From positions 1-64,000 of the forward strand of contig NZ_SIJC01000008.1 in the NCBI RefSeq assembly GCF_010078385.1: a stretch of DNA of 64,000 bases, read 5' to 3'. The notes below the pieces were generated by a model, which saw nothing but the letters and a program-made list of their open reading frames with translations, did no database searches and had not been told where the DNA came from. The stretch comes from Chengkuizengella sediminis. Its GTDB lineage: Bacteria > Bacillota > Bacilli > Paenibacillales > KCTC-33759. The position numbers and the translations under genes are program-made. Below, one piece after another: positions 50,992 through 60,663 of the stretch. Each line of letters begins with the position of its first letter. Positions within the stretch are counted from its first letter, which is position 1.

Positions 50992-52596
50992 ATGAAAAAA
51001 ATAGGGTTAGTTATATTTAGTTTTGTGTTGTTTTTGGCTATCATCGGGTGCTCTAATCAATCTGAAGAAAATCCAATGTTAGAGGGGGAGAATATTTCTA
51101 GAGAAACTGAACGGAATGACATGGTTATTGAGCCACAAGGTCAAGAAGAACCGAAATATGAAGAATCTTCATCAATGGATTCTGCTGTAAGTCTAGAATT
51201 TTCTGAAAGTTTAAATCAAAATGAAAAAAGTATGGTTATAACTCCACCAAACAGAGAAGAAATAGAAGATATGAATTTCAAAGGTTATGGCACCAATCCA
51301 TTTATTTCAACAGAAGATGATACATTATCTACTTTTGCTATTGATGTGGACACTGGTTCTTATACAGTGGTTCGAAACTATATTCAAAGGGGGACATTAC
51401 CACCTCCAGAAGCTGTGAGGGTGGAAGAGTTTATTAATTATTTTAAAACAGATTTGGAAGCCTCAAAAAATAAACCATTTGCGATTCAAGTTGATGGTGG
51501 TGAATCTCCGTTTGGTGAAGGTTATAAACTAATGAGAGTCGCTATTAAAGGGGAAGAAATAGCAGATGAAAACAGAAAACCTGCTAACTTAGTATTTGTC
51601 ATTGATGTATCTGGTTCTATGAATCAAGAGAATCGATTAGGACTTGTGAAAAAAAGTTTATATCTTCTTGTAGACCAATTAAAAGATAATGATAGGGTAG
51701 GTTTAATTGTATATGGATCAACAGCTAGAACTATACTTGAACAAACTTCAGTTGAAGATAAACAACGAATTATAGCAGCAATAGATCAATTAGAATCATC
51801 TGGATCAACGAATGCAGAAGAAGGATTAGTCCTGGGTTACGAAACGGTATCTGAGTATTTTCAAAAAAATGCTTTAAATAGAGTGATTCTTTGCTCAGAC
51901 GGTGTTGCTAATGTAGGCGAAACAGGAGCAGAGGGGATTTTAGGAGAAATCAAAAGGTATGCTAGAGATGATATAACATTAAGTACTTTCGGGTTTGGTA
52001 TGGGAAACTATAATGACGTTCTAATGGAGCAGTTAGCGGACCAAGGCGATGGTAACTATGCATATATTGATTCTTTTTCAGAAGCTAGACGTATTTTTAC
52101 TGAAGAATTAACAGGTACATTACAAACGATTGCAAAGGATGTAAAGATCCAAGTTGAATTTGACCCTGAAAAAGTGGATAGATATCGATTAATTGGTTAT
52201 GAAAATCGTGATGTAAGAGATGAGGATTTTCGCAATGATACAGTTGATGGGGGTGAGATTGGAGCCGGACACGCCGTAACTGCTTTATACGAGATTAAAG
52301 TGAAAGATGATGAACTAGATGATTTGGGGTTAATTCGATTAAGATTTAAAGATGTAAAGGTGGATGATGTTATAGAGCTTTCTAGTTCTCTTTCTATCAA
52401 AAATGAACTTGATAGGGAACTGAAGTTTCAAGCAGCCGTTGCTGAATTTGCTGAAATATTAAGGCAAAGTTATTGGGCTAAGGAAAGTACTCTGAATCAA
52501 GTATTAGAACTAGCTGAACAAAATGCAGTAGGAGAAAAACAATTGCAATTTGTTTCTTTAGTAAGAGATGCAGTCGCTATTCAATCCTATGATTAG
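50992..52596 (+). CDS. VWA-domain lipoprotein (YfbK-like)
   Basis: 534 aa. Signal peptide with lipobox AIIGC (Cys20), an acidic linker, VWA N-terminal domain (about 85-185), VWA domain (about 195-370) with complete MIDAS DVSGS (about 206) and the Thr/Asp loops, and a C-terminal DUF3520 region (about 375-530). Binds divalent metal and probably a protein partner on the cell surface. Function unknown. Confidence 0.9.
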   Translation: MKKIGLVIFSFVLFLAIIGCSNQSEENPMLEGENISRETERNDMVIEPQGQEEPKYEESSSMDSAVSLEFSESLNQNEKSMVITPPNREEIEDMNFKGYGTNPFISTEDDTLSTFAIDVDTGSYTVVRNYIQRGTLPPPEAVRVEEFINYFKTDLEASKNKPFAIQVDGGESPFGEGYKLMRVAIKGEEIADENRKPANLVFVIDVSGSMNQENRLGLVKKSLYLLVDQLKDNDRVGLIVYGSTARTILEQTSVEDKQRIIAAIDQLESSGSTNAEEGLVLGYETVSEYFQKNALNRVILCSDGVANVGETGAEGILGEIKRYARDDITLSTFGFGMGNYNDVLMEQLADQGDGNYAYIDSFSEARRIFTEELTGTLQTIAKDVKIQVEFDPEKVDRYRLIGYENRDVRDEDFRNDTVDGGEIGAGHAVTALYEIKVKDDELDDLGLIRLRFKDVKVDDVIELSSSLSIKNELDRELKFQAAVAEFAEILRQSYWAKESTLNQVLELAEQNAVGEKQLQFVSLVRDAVAIQSYD

Positions 52597-52700
52597 TAAT
52601 CGAGGTTTTTCTTAAAAACCGAACACTATCTCGACAACTACTTCAATTACTTGCTATAATCATGGAATATTGAATTTACTTGAAAGGAAGACGGCAACAG

Positions 52701-53120
52701 ATGGAAGTGAAAGTGGCAAAAAATGAACAAGAACTTAAAGATGCGTTTACAGTAAGAATGGATGTATTTGTTGAAGAACAGAAAGTGCCTTCAGAAATTG
52801 AGATTGATGAATTTGAGGATGAATCTACGCATGTTGTTATTTATGATAAAGGAAAACCTATAGCAACAGGACGTATTCGAGAAGCGGATGGTTATGGAAA
52901 ACTAGAACGTATTTGTGTTTTAAAAACCCACCGTAAATTTGGATTGGGTAAAATGATTATGGATAGTTTAGAGTCAATAGGGCGTAAGATGGATTTAAAA
53001 CAATTCAAGCTAAATGCCCAAACTCAAGCGGAGTCATTTTACGAAAAGCAAGGTTATAAAACAGTATCTGGAGAGTTTTTAGATGCAAATATACCACATG
53101 TGACGATGGTGAAAAAATAA
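52701..53120 (+). CDS. GNAT N-acetyltransferase (YjcF-like)
   Basis: 139 aa from the ATG at 52701 with AAAGGAAG upstream; a TTG at 52680 lies before that site. GNAT fold with RMDVFVEEQKVPSEIEIDE near the N-terminus, acetyl-CoA loop VLKTHRKFGLGKMIM (about 80-94), and NAQTQAESFYEKQGY. Substrate unknown. Confidence 0.88.
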   Translation: MEVKVAKNEQELKDAFTVRMDVFVEEQKVPSEIEIDEFEDESTHVVIYDKGKPIATGRIREADGYGKLERICVLKTHRKFGLGKMIMDSLESIGRKMDLKQFKLNAQTQAESFYEKQGYKTVSGEFLDANIPHVTMVKK

Positions 53121-53135
53121 TAGAATATAGGTTAT

Positions 53136-53183
53136 TAAACCCGTCTTGGAATCTTTAATAAGAGTAGTCTAAAGGCGGGTTTA
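53136..53183. terminator. Terminator between convergent genes
   Basis: Stem TAAACCCGTCTT against AAGGCGGGTTTA (one G-U) with a large loop. Confidence 0.65.
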
Positions 53184-53193
53184 TATTATCCAT

Positions 53194-54096
53194 TCATTGA
53201 TTTAATGATTTAGATTGATCTTTATCATTAAATTTAATGAACACCCAAACTCCAAATAATAATATAAATCCAGCAAAAGCTTGTTGAATTGAAATATGTT
53301 CATTCAGCAGGAAATATGCAAGTAAAGCTGCTCCTAATGGTTCCCCTAATATAGACATAGATACAGTTGTAGCATTCATATATTTTAATAACCAATTAAA
53401 CAGTAGATGACCAAATACTGTTGGTACGATAGCCAATATGATAAAAATTCCCCAATCTATTGAAGTATAATTAAAGAAAGAATATCCTAAAAATAAATTA
53501 TAAAAATGAAGTGAGAAAGCGGCTGTTAAAAATACAAAGAAACTATAAACATAATTGGACATTTTGCGTAGTAATTGTTTTCCAATAAGCATATGTAGTG
53601 CAACTGCAATTGCTCCTAACAAAGCTAGTAGATCTCCAAAGAATGCTTCTGAAGAAACTCCAAAATCACCCCATCCAATTAAAACTGCACCAAGAACTGC
53701 GATAAACATACCCATTACAGATAGAACGTTTGTTCTTATTTTGAAAAATAGAAAAGATCCAATGAGCACAAATATAGGTTCTAGTGCAACAATTGCTGTT
53801 GAATTTGCAACAGAAGTAAATCTTAAAGAACCCATCCATAATAAAAAATGTAAACCTAATAAAAGACCAGATAAAGATAAATAATACCAGTCTTTTTTGG
53901 AAAGGCTTTTGATTTCATCCCAGTACCTCAGCATGAATGGTATCATGAATAAGTTTGTAAAATATAAGCGATACATTGCCATAACAGATACGGGTGCATC
54001 GGACCATCGAATAAAAATAGAGGAAAAAGAAATAGCTATAATTCCAACGAGTAAAATAATCCAAAGTGGAATGGGGAATGGTTTTGTGTTGTTCAT
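53194..54096 (-). CDS. EamA/DMT family transporter
   Basis: 300 aa with ten membrane helices in two EamA repeats (about 12-140 and 155-290). FSSIFIRWSDAPVSVMAMYRLY and the end-of-repeat motif SILGEPLGAALLAYFLLNEHIS are typical. A drug/metabolite exporter of unknown substrate. Confidence 0.9.
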   Translation of the reverse strand: MNNTKPFPIPLWIILLVGIIAISFSSIFIRWSDAPVSVMAMYRLYFTNLFMIPFMLRYWDEIKSLSKKDWYYLSLSGLLLGLHFLLWMGSLRFTSVANSTAIVALEPIFVLIGSFLFFKIRTNVLSVMGMFIAVLGAVLIGWGDFGVSSEAFFGDLLALLGAIAVALHMLIGKQLLRKMSNYVYSFFVFLTAAFSLHFYNLFLGYSFFNYTSIDWGIFIILAIVPTVFGHLLFNWLLKYMNATTVSMSILGEPLGAALLAYFLLNEHISIQQAFAGFILLFGVWVFIKFNDKDQSKSLNQ

Positions 54097-54225
54097 TAAA
54101 CTGTATCTCCTAATATAATTTGGCTTGTTAGAATGGTCTGATTCTATGAAACTATGAATGAATACCTATTCTTATTTCTCTTCAAATACATATACATAAT
54201 ATATATGATTTTTAAGGTGGGGTAA

Positions 54226-54576
54226 ATGGTGATCGAAAAAATAAAAAAATACGTAGAGCTTAAATCAAAACAGAAACAAATAACAGAGGAATTATCAATT
54301 TTACGTGATGATATTCTTTCTTTTATGGAAAAAGTTAATGAAGTGGAGATGGATTTTGAAAGTTATCAAGTTAAAGTTGTGCCTCAGGAGAGGAGATTAT
54401 ATGACGACGATGTATTATATAAATCACTTCCTGATGAGAGCTTATGGAGATTAATGTCTAAAGCAGACACATCAAAAATTAATGGTTTATTAAAATTAAA
54501 CATTATTAAGGATGAGTTGTTAAATGGTTCTTATCAAATTAAAAAAGTGTCTAATTTACAAATAAATAAGAAATAG
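54226..54576 (+). CDS. Unknown small helical protein
   Basis: 116 aa. N-terminal coiled-coil (about 5-38), acidic middle (DDDVLY), and a basic end. AAGGTGGGG lies just before the ATG at 54226 or a GTG at 54229; the start is uncertain by one codon. No known family. Confidence 0.65.
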   Translation: MVIEKIKKYVELKSKQKQITEELSILRDDILSFMEKVNEVEMDFESYQVKVVPQERRLYDDDVLYKSLPDESLWRLMSKADTSKINGLLKLNIIKDELLNGSYQIKKVSNLQINKK

Positions 54577-54692
54577 AGGTGATCTGGGTTAGGGCAGAAG
54601 TTAAATTGATGATTAGTATGAACAAAAACCATCCTCGATTATAACTTACGAGAAGGAAACATGGAAATAAGAAAACAATAGACAAATAACTA

Positions 54693-54744
54693 CGAAAAAG
54701 CAGCCTGACGATTAACATTCTGTTTTTCGTCAGCTGCTTTTTCG
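54693..54744. terminator. Strong bidirectional terminator
   Basis: CGAAAAAGCAGCCTGACG paired with CGTCAGCTGCTTTTTCG, with a 17-nt loop and A/T ends. It ends both the small helical gene and the minus-strand gene at 54755. Confidence 0.88.
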
Positions 54745-54754
54745 TTTTCATCTA

Positions 54755-55189
54755 TTAATGGCTAACTCCTAATACAAGTTCTTTTAATCTTTGATCTACA
54801 AATTCACTTTCGAAAAATAACCCTTTTACTTCTACTGAAACAAGAATGACATTTCTTTTTAAATAAGATGGAAATAATTCAAGATAAAGGAACTGTGCGA
54901 TGTTTTCAACTGATGGCACAAAATCAACAGCAAATGGTGATTTTTTCAAGTCATCAGGTGGAGTTACACCTTTCTTGATTAACGTTCGATTATTAATATC
55001 ATTTCCAATTACTTCATCGAATATTTCAACCGCAGTAGGAGCAAAGATGACAAATCCATTTTCTGGTATAATAGTTGTTATTCCAAATGTTAGTTGGATT
55101 TCATTAATTGGAAATTCACCGATCTCTTGTAAAAAATAACAATTGTTGGGATTAGTGATAACTTTAAATAGAGTTCTTCCACCGCTCAT
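54755..55189 (-). CDS. Unknown soluble protein
   Basis: 144 aa from the ATG at 55189, which has a perfect AAGGAGGTGA 4 nt upstream; the longer reading has no such site. Mixed alpha/beta with no membrane segment and two cysteine-poor halves (only NNCY near 18). I do not recognise it. Confidence 0.7.
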   Translation of the reverse strand: MSGGRTLFKVITNPNNCYFLQEIGEFPINEIQLTFGITTIIPENGFVIFAPTAVEIFDEVIGNDINNRTLIKKGVTPPDDLKKSPFAVDFVPSVENIAQFLYLELFPSYLKRNVILVSVEVKGLFFESEFVDQRLKELVLGVSH

Positions 55190-55411
55190 ACACTCACCTC
55201 CTTGTAATACTATAAGGTATGTTAAAGGAGAAAAAATGAGTGTGCGGATGAACATAAAAGTATAGAATTTTAAAAAAAGTGAGGGAAATGAATTGGTATT
55301 TCCCGGGCGAGCGCATAGAAAGATAAATATTATAATGAATCGACAACAGTTTAATATTTTTTTATCCTTTCATAGGATATAATGTCGAATCGCCTCGCAC
55401 TTTTAATCAGA

Positions 55412-57049
55412 TTATAATATGTGATAGACCAAAGCCTCGTGTGGTCTTAAATCAATATCATCATTCTCTAAATCAACTTCCGCATCCTGGTAATTGCTGA
55501 TGATTAGATTTTTTCTTTTATTCTGATAAGGTTCAGAAAATTGGAACATATGATGATCATCTGAATGATTTAAAATGATCATCCATATGTTATTTTCCAA
55601 CTTTCTTGTATACACGTATAAATGCTTGTCCTCTGGTAGCAAATCCTCATATTCCCCATAAACCATAATTTCATGCTTTTTTCTGAGAGAAATGAGCTTT
55701 TGATAATAATAGTAAATGGAATTAGGATCCTTTAAAGCTGATTTTACATTAATGGTTTTATAATTTGAATTGATATTAATCCATGGGGTTCCATCCGTAA
55801 AACCGGCATTTTTTGTATCATCCCATTGAACAGGTGTACGTGAATTATCTCTACTTAGAAGTTTTAAAGACTGGATCACCTCTTTAGGATCTTTCCCTTT
55901 GTTTACTTCTTCTTTGTATTTATTCATCATCGCAATATCGTTGTATTCCTCAATGGATTCATAGTTGACACCTGTCATGCCTATTTCTTCACCTTGAAAA
56001 ATGTAAGGCATTCCAGGCAAGGTATGCAGCATGGTTGCGAACAACTTTGCTGACTCTACTCTATATTTTTGATCATTACCGTATCTTGTAACTTGTCTTG
56101 TATGGTCATGATTATTTAAAAATTGTGAATTCCATCCTGAATCTTTTAATGCCACATACCACTCTTTTTGAATCGATTTGTATTTCACCGTATCCCAAGT
56201 AGGCATATCATCTGCAACTTGAAAGTGAAACAAAGTATTTAATTCTTTATTTTCTTCTGCAACATATTGTTTTCCCATTTCAGGAGTGACAAAAGGAACT
56301 TCACCAACGGTCATAATATCATAATGTTTTAATACTTTATCATTCATTTCTCGTAAATACTCATGGATACCTGGGTTATTTCCAAGATAATGAATGTTCT
56401 CTGGATTTTCAACATTGGAAAAATGTTCTGGTTTAGCAAGTAAGTTTATGACATCCATTCTAAACCCATCTATCCCTTTATCCAGCCAAAATTTCATCAT
56501 GTCATAGATGACTTTACGTACATTGGGATTTTTCCAATTTAAATCAGGCTGTTGGGTGGCAAAGGAGTGCATATAATATTGATTGGTGTTTTCATCAAAC
56601 TCCCATACAGAAGGTGTGAAATAAGAACGCCAATTGTTTGGCTCTTGTCCATTTTTTGGATCTTTCCAAATGTACCAATCCCGTTTTTCATTCGTTAAAG
56701 AAGAACGTGATTCAATAAACCATGGGTGTTCAGAAGAGGTGTGATTTACAACTAAATCCATGATTAATTTCATCCCTCTATTGTGAACTTCAGTTAAAAG
56801 CAGATCCCATATTTCCATAGATCCTGCTCGTGGTGTGATGCCTAAATAATTACTTATATCATAACCATTGTCAACATCAGGTGATTCATATATAGGATTT
56901 AACCAGATGATGTCAACTCCAAGATTTTCAATGTAGTCTAATTTTTTTATGAGACCTTGTAAATCACCAAATCCGTCTCCATTGGAGTCATAAAAACTTC
57001 TCCAATAAACTTGATATACAACAGCCTCTTTCCACCAAGTTTTTTTCAT
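55412..57049 (-). CDS. GH13 alpha-glucosidase, probably oligo-1,6-glucosidase type
   Basis: 545 aa from the ATG at 57049 (GGAGG at proper spacing; an ATG two codons earlier is too near). TIM barrel with nucleophile Asp199 (GFRMDVIN), acid/base Glu250 (MTVGEVPF) and Asp315 (NNHDHTR). Val200 after the nucleophile is the family mark of alpha-1,6 bond preference over alpha-1,4. Cytoplasmic. Trehalose-6-phosphate hydrolase has the same motif, but an ABC system and no PTS gene sit here. It is divergent from a LacI gene; an operator lies between them. Confidence 0.88.
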   Translation of the reverse strand: MKKTWWKEAVVYQVYWRSFYDSNGDGFGDLQGLIKKLDYIENLGVDIIWLNPIYESPDVDNGYDISNYLGITPRAGSMEIWDLLLTEVHNRGMKLIMDLVVNHTSSEHPWFIESRSSLTNEKRDWYIWKDPKNGQEPNNWRSYFTPSVWEFDENTNQYYMHSFATQQPDLNWKNPNVRKVIYDMMKFWLDKGIDGFRMDVINLLAKPEHFSNVENPENIHYLGNNPGIHEYLREMNDKVLKHYDIMTVGEVPFVTPEMGKQYVAEENKELNTLFHFQVADDMPTWDTVKYKSIQKEWYVALKDSGWNSQFLNNHDHTRQVTRYGNDQKYRVESAKLFATMLHTLPGMPYIFQGEEIGMTGVNYESIEEYNDIAMMNKYKEEVNKGKDPKEVIQSLKLLSRDNSRTPVQWDDTKNAGFTDGTPWININSNYKTINVKSALKDPNSIYYYYQKLISLRKKHEIMVYGEYEDLLPEDKHLYVYTRKLENNIWMIILNHSDDHHMFQFSEPYQNKRKNLIISNYQDAEVDLENDDIDLRPHEALVYHIL

Positions 57050-57086
57050 GTCCATCCTCCAATTGTAATAAGTGGAATTTTATTAA

Positions 57087-57102
57087 TTGAAAAGCTTTTC
57101 AA
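57087..57102. promoter_or_regulatory. LacI-family operator between glucosidase and lacI gene
   Basis: TTGAAAAGCTTTTCAA, a perfect 16-bp palindrome, lies 38 bp before the glucosidase start and 200 bp before the repressor gene. The same motif is at 58406. It should be the operator of the 57300 regulator. Confidence 0.75.
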
Positions 57103-57299
57103 ATTTTGTTAAAATGAAATAGAAACATTTTAATTATTACACTTTTTTCGTATACTTGTAAAGAATATTTTAAATTGTTAAAGGAAGTATAATTCTCCGC
57201 CCAATTTTCTAATGCCCTATATAGCTAATATATTTAAACTTCCAATTTTTCACGTCAATTATGCGGGAAATTTGAAAGTATTTTCAAGGAGGTAAATCA

Positions 57300-58304
57300 T
57301 TGACAGCTACAATACATGATGTCGCCAGAAAAGCAGATGTATCTATTTCTACTGTTTCAAGGGTAGTTAATAATCCATCTTCAGTTAGACTTGAAAAACG
57401 TAAAAGAGTATTAGAAGCCATCAAAGAATTAAATTATGAACCTAACCCCTTTGCAGCAGGGTTAAGGGACAACAGAACAATGACTATTGCAGCCATTATT
57501 CCCGATATATCCAATCCATTTTATTCTTCTCTACTTCGAGGTATCGAAGATGTTGCAAGAAAGAAAAAAAACAATGTAATCATCTGCAATACAGAGCAGG
57601 ATGATGAGCGTTTTCGAGAATATATGTTGTATTTTAAAAAGAAAAAAATTGATGGGGTTATTTTTACTAGTGCAGCTATTAGTGACTATGTTTATCAATC
57701 ATTTCAGGAATTAAATAAACCAGCTGTGCTTGCAGCAACAAAAAGTGAAGATCGTAATTTACCCTATGTGAAAATAAATGATTTTCAAGCTAGTTATGAT
57801 GCAACCCAATTTTTAATAAAAAATGGTCATCATTCTATTGGAATGATTAGCGGCACTTTAAGTGATCCAATCGCTGGAAAGCCTAGACATGATGGTTTTT
57901 TAGAAGCATTGAAAGATGAAAATATTCCTTTTTCTGATCAATCAGTTTCCTTTGGTAATTTAGATTTTGATAGTGGTTATGAAGCTATGAGTAAACTTTA
58001 TGCCCAAAAACCTGAAATCACAGCAGTGTTTGCTGCATCTGATTTAATGGCTCTTGGTGCGATGTCATTTCTACAAGAAAGAGACATACAAATTCCAAAA
58101 CACATCTCCATTGTCGGATTTGATAATATTGATTTTTCACGTATGGTATCACCACCATTAACTACTATTTCTCAGCCTATTTATGATATTGGGAAAAGTG
58201 CAGCAGCTTTATTATTTCAATTTATAGAAGAAAAACAACCTCCAGAAAGTATATATTTGAAACATGAGTTAATAATCAGACATACTGTATTTAATAAAAA
58301 TTAG
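57300..58304 (+). CDS. LacI-family transcriptional repressor of the alpha-glucoside operon
   Basis: 334 aa, TTG start after AAGGAGGT. HTH (3-23, IHDVARKADVSISTVSRVVNN), hinge to about 60, then periplasmic-binding-like domain (about 62-332). It likely binds TTGAAAAGCTTTTCAA palindromes at 57087 and 58406 and responds to an alpha-glucoside. Divergent from the glucosidase gene. Confidence 0.92.
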   Translation: MTATIHDVARKADVSISTVSRVVNNPSSVRLEKRKRVLEAIKELNYEPNPFAAGLRDNRTMTIAAIIPDISNPFYSSLLRGIEDVARKKKNNVIICNTEQDDERFREYMLYFKKKKIDGVIFTSAAISDYVYQSFQELNKPAVLAATKSEDRNLPYVKINDFQASYDATQFLIKNGHHSIGMISGTLSDPIAGKPRHDGFLEALKDENIPFSDQSVSFGNLDFDSGYEAMSKLYAQKPEITAVFAASDLMALGAMSFLQERDIQIPKHISIVGFDNIDFSRMVSPPLTTISQPIYDIGKSAAALLFQFIEEKQPPESIYLKHELIIRHTVFNKN

Positions 58305-58405
58305 ACTTAAACATAAGATGCAACCCACTTATTTATAATTTTTACTGATTACTAACATTTGTTATTGACGAGTGATTTGTAATCAGTTAAAATTAAATCG
58401 TAATC

Positions 58406-58420
58406 TTGAAAAGCTTTTCA
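58406..58420. promoter_or_regulatory. Second LacI-family operator, before the permease operon
   Basis: TTGAAAAGCTTTTCA, the same palindrome as at 57087 except for its last base. It lies 125 bp before the first permease start, so the transport operon is under the same repressor. Confidence 0.7.
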
Positions 58421-58544
58421 TAATTGAAATATAGAAACAGTAGTAATCAAAATTTAAGACTGAATAAGTTCCATATGAAAAAGAAATAAATAGAGGGAGG
58501 GTTTAAGGTGAATGAGGGATCACTAAAAGGAGGAGAGATCTAAA

Positions 58545-59399
58545 TTGAGATTTGTAAAGAAGTACTGGTTGGAAATGTTGATGGTACTTCCGTTGTTCGC
58601 TTATTTGTTTTATTTTACATTTATACCTGTATTACAAACGATACAAATTAGTTTTATTGATGATAAAAGCAATCAAGTTTCATTGATAAATTATGAATCC
58701 CTTTTCTCTCATATTGATTTTAACAGTGCTTTGTTTAACACTATTTTCATAACTATCGTTGGCATTACTGTGCAGATTGTAATCGCTTTAGTGATTGCTT
58801 TGATTTTAAAAAAGAAATTCTTTGGCAGAGGTTTTTTTAGAACCATAATGTTGATTCCAATGGGGGTACCTACTCTTGTATCAGGAGTAACATTACTTTT
58901 TGTATTTGGTCAGACAGGTTACTTCAATGAATTGTTATATCGTTTAGGTTTGGTAAGTACACAACCTTATTGGCTAGGTGGAGGATTTGAATCACTGGCA
59001 GTTATCATTTTTGCAGACATGTGGAAGGTTTTGCCTTTAACAGTTCTTCTTTTACTAGCTGGATTAGAAAGTATAGGTGAAGATGTTTATGAAGCCTCTT
59101 CTATAGATGGAGCAAATGGTTGGAAAAAATTTTGGCATATCACTTTACCGTTACTAAAACCATCGATTACGATGGCGATTATTTTAAGAGCTATTGATTC
59201 TTTTAGAATATTTGAATTGCCTCTTGTCATGACAGGTAAAAATGTACCTGTGTTATCGACCTTTGCTTATGAAGCCTTTCAGCGAAATCAATATGGATTG
59301 TCTGGAGCAGCCGCAGTTATTTTATTACTCATTATCATTCTATTTATATTACTTTATTTCTTTATAGTAGAGCGGAAGGAAGCGAGGGATGGTAGATGA
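58545..59399 (+). CDS. Sugar ABC transporter permease (MalF-like)
   Basis: 284 aa, TTG start after AGGAGAG. Six membrane helices and the EAA loop ASSIDGANGWKKFWHITLPLLKP (about 184-206) for the ATPase contact. The first of the transport operon, with its stop overlapping the MalG-like start (ATGA). No ATPase gene is present, so a shared MsmX-type ATPase encoded elsewhere is expected. Confidence 0.9.
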   Translation: MRFVKKYWLEMLMVLPLFAYLFYFTFIPVLQTIQISFIDDKSNQVSLINYESLFSHIDFNSALFNTIFITIVGITVQIVIALVIALILKKKFFGRGFFRTIMLIPMGVPTLVSGVTLLFVFGQTGYFNELLYRLGLVSTQPYWLGGGFESLAVIIFADMWKVLPLTVLLLLAGLESIGEDVYEASSIDGANGWKKFWHITLPLLKPSITMAIILRAIDSFRIFELPLVMTGKNVPVLSTFAYEAFQRNQYGLSGAAAVILLLIIILFILLYFFIVERKEARDGR

Positions 59400-60457
59400 A
59401 GAGATTAACTTCAGATCGCATTTTCAAATTCATATCGTTTCCTTTGCTTCTAATAATCGCTTTTATGATGATTTTTCCAGTATATATTTTAGTGAAAGTT
59501 TCGATCAGTGAACCTAGTGAGGTGAATACAGATCATCCAACATTTTTAGTTCATGATATTACACTTGAGCATTGGAAAAACATTATTTTAACGGATAAAA
59601 AAACAGAATCAGGTCAAATTGTATATAAAATCAATATTGATGAATTGATGGTTGCAAGTGAAGAAGAAGAGCAAATTATAATCACACCAGATGAACAATA
59701 CACAATAAATGGTGTGACTAGAAAATTATCCTTTATAGAAGGAGCAACATATAAACTCAGTAGAGAAGAGTTAAAGAAAGTTAGGGATGCCAGTACCACC
59801 AAAAAAATCTTTTTTGGGGAAGAAACGATTCAGAAATTATATATGCCAATTTGGAAAAGTTTAAGTGTTGCAACTCTGACAACTATATTTGCTATTTTCA
59901 TAGCTGCACCAGCAGCCTACGTAATCTCTAGGATGCCAAAGAGTATAGGGTACATCATTATATTAGGTTTATTATTTACACGAATGTTTCCTGATGTTGG
60001 AATAGCGTTGCCTATTGCCACAAGATTTGTATCCTGGCAATTAACAGATACAACCTTAGGGTTAATTTTCGCACATTTAATACCTAACTTGCCATTTTTA
60101 GCTTGGATATTAGTAGGTACTTTTCAGGTCATACCTAGAGATGTGGAAAAATCAGCGATGATTGATGGTGCAGGCAGATTAACAACCCTTCGTAAAATTA
60201 TTTTTCCAATTGCTGCACCTGGAATTGCTGTTGGAGCAATGTTTGTTTGGTTGAATTCGTGGAATGAATTTTTATATGCAAGATATTTAACTACAGTGGA
60301 AGGAACGTTACCTATCAAAACATTTGAAATCATTACAACAGGTAGTTATTTTACAGCGGCAGCATATTCTACGATTCTTACGATTCCAATCATCATTATT
60401 ACGTTTTATTTACAAAGATATTTAAAATCTGGGATGTTATCCGGTGCTGTAAAGTAA
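59396..60457 (+). CDS. Sugar ABC transporter permease (MalG-like) with long outer insertion
   Basis: 353 aa, about 75 longer than usual MalG-type permeases. The extra lies between helix 1 and helix 2 (about 66-145), an acidic, partly helical outer region. The rest is normal, with EAA loop VEKSAMIDGAGRLTTLRKIIFP. Overlaps the previous gene by 4 bp. Confidence 0.88.
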   Translation: MKRLTSDRIFKFISFPLLLIIAFMMIFPVYILVKVSISEPSEVNTDHPTFLVHDITLEHWKNIILTDKKTESGQIVYKINIDELMVASEEEEQIIITPDEQYTINGVTRKLSFIEGATYKLSREELKKVRDASTTKKIFFGEETIQKLYMPIWKSLSVATLTTIFAIFIAAPAAYVISRMPKSIGYIIILGLLFTRMFPDVGIALPIATRFVSWQLTDTTLGLIFAHLIPNLPFLAWILVGTFQVIPRDVEKSAMIDGAGRLTTLRKIIFPIAAPGIAVGAMFVWLNSWNEFLYARYLTTVEGTLPIKTFEIITTGSYFTAAAYSTILTIPIIIITFYLQRYLKSGMLSGAVK

Positions 60458-60471
60458 ATCTTTCTTTTCAG
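60435..60471. repeat. Direct repeat around the malG stop, copy 1
   Basis: TGTTATCCGGTGCTGTAAAG followed by TAAATCTTTCTTTTCAG, covering the malG-like stop. Nearly repeated at 60601-60634. The stretch between them is outside any gene. Confidence 0.7.
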
Positions 60472-60526
60472 TGAAATTTCTATTTTGCTGAAAGTTAGAA
60501 AAAATAGGAAGTTTTGATGCATCGTT

Positions 60527-60548
60527 GACCACATGGACGTGGTCTTTT
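60527..60548 (+). terminator. Hairpin between permease and binding-protein genes
   Basis: GACCAC-ATGGAC-GTGGTC followed by TTTT. It could be a weak terminator or attenuator that separates expression of the permeases and the binding protein. Confidence 0.5.
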
Positions 60549-60600
60549 GTAGATGTAACCCTTACAGACCGTTTTTATACTATTTATAAAAATTACGGAC

Positions 60601-60634
60601 TGTTAATCCGGGGTAAAGTAAATCTTTCTTTCAG
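60601..60634. repeat. Direct repeat, copy 2
   Basis: TGTTAATCCGGGGTAAAG followed by TAAATCTTTCTTTCAG, a near copy of 60435-60471 with a few gaps. It sits 30 bp before the binding-protein start. Confidence 0.7.
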
Positions 60635-60663
60635 ATAATTAAGAATAACAGGGGGAATATAAA

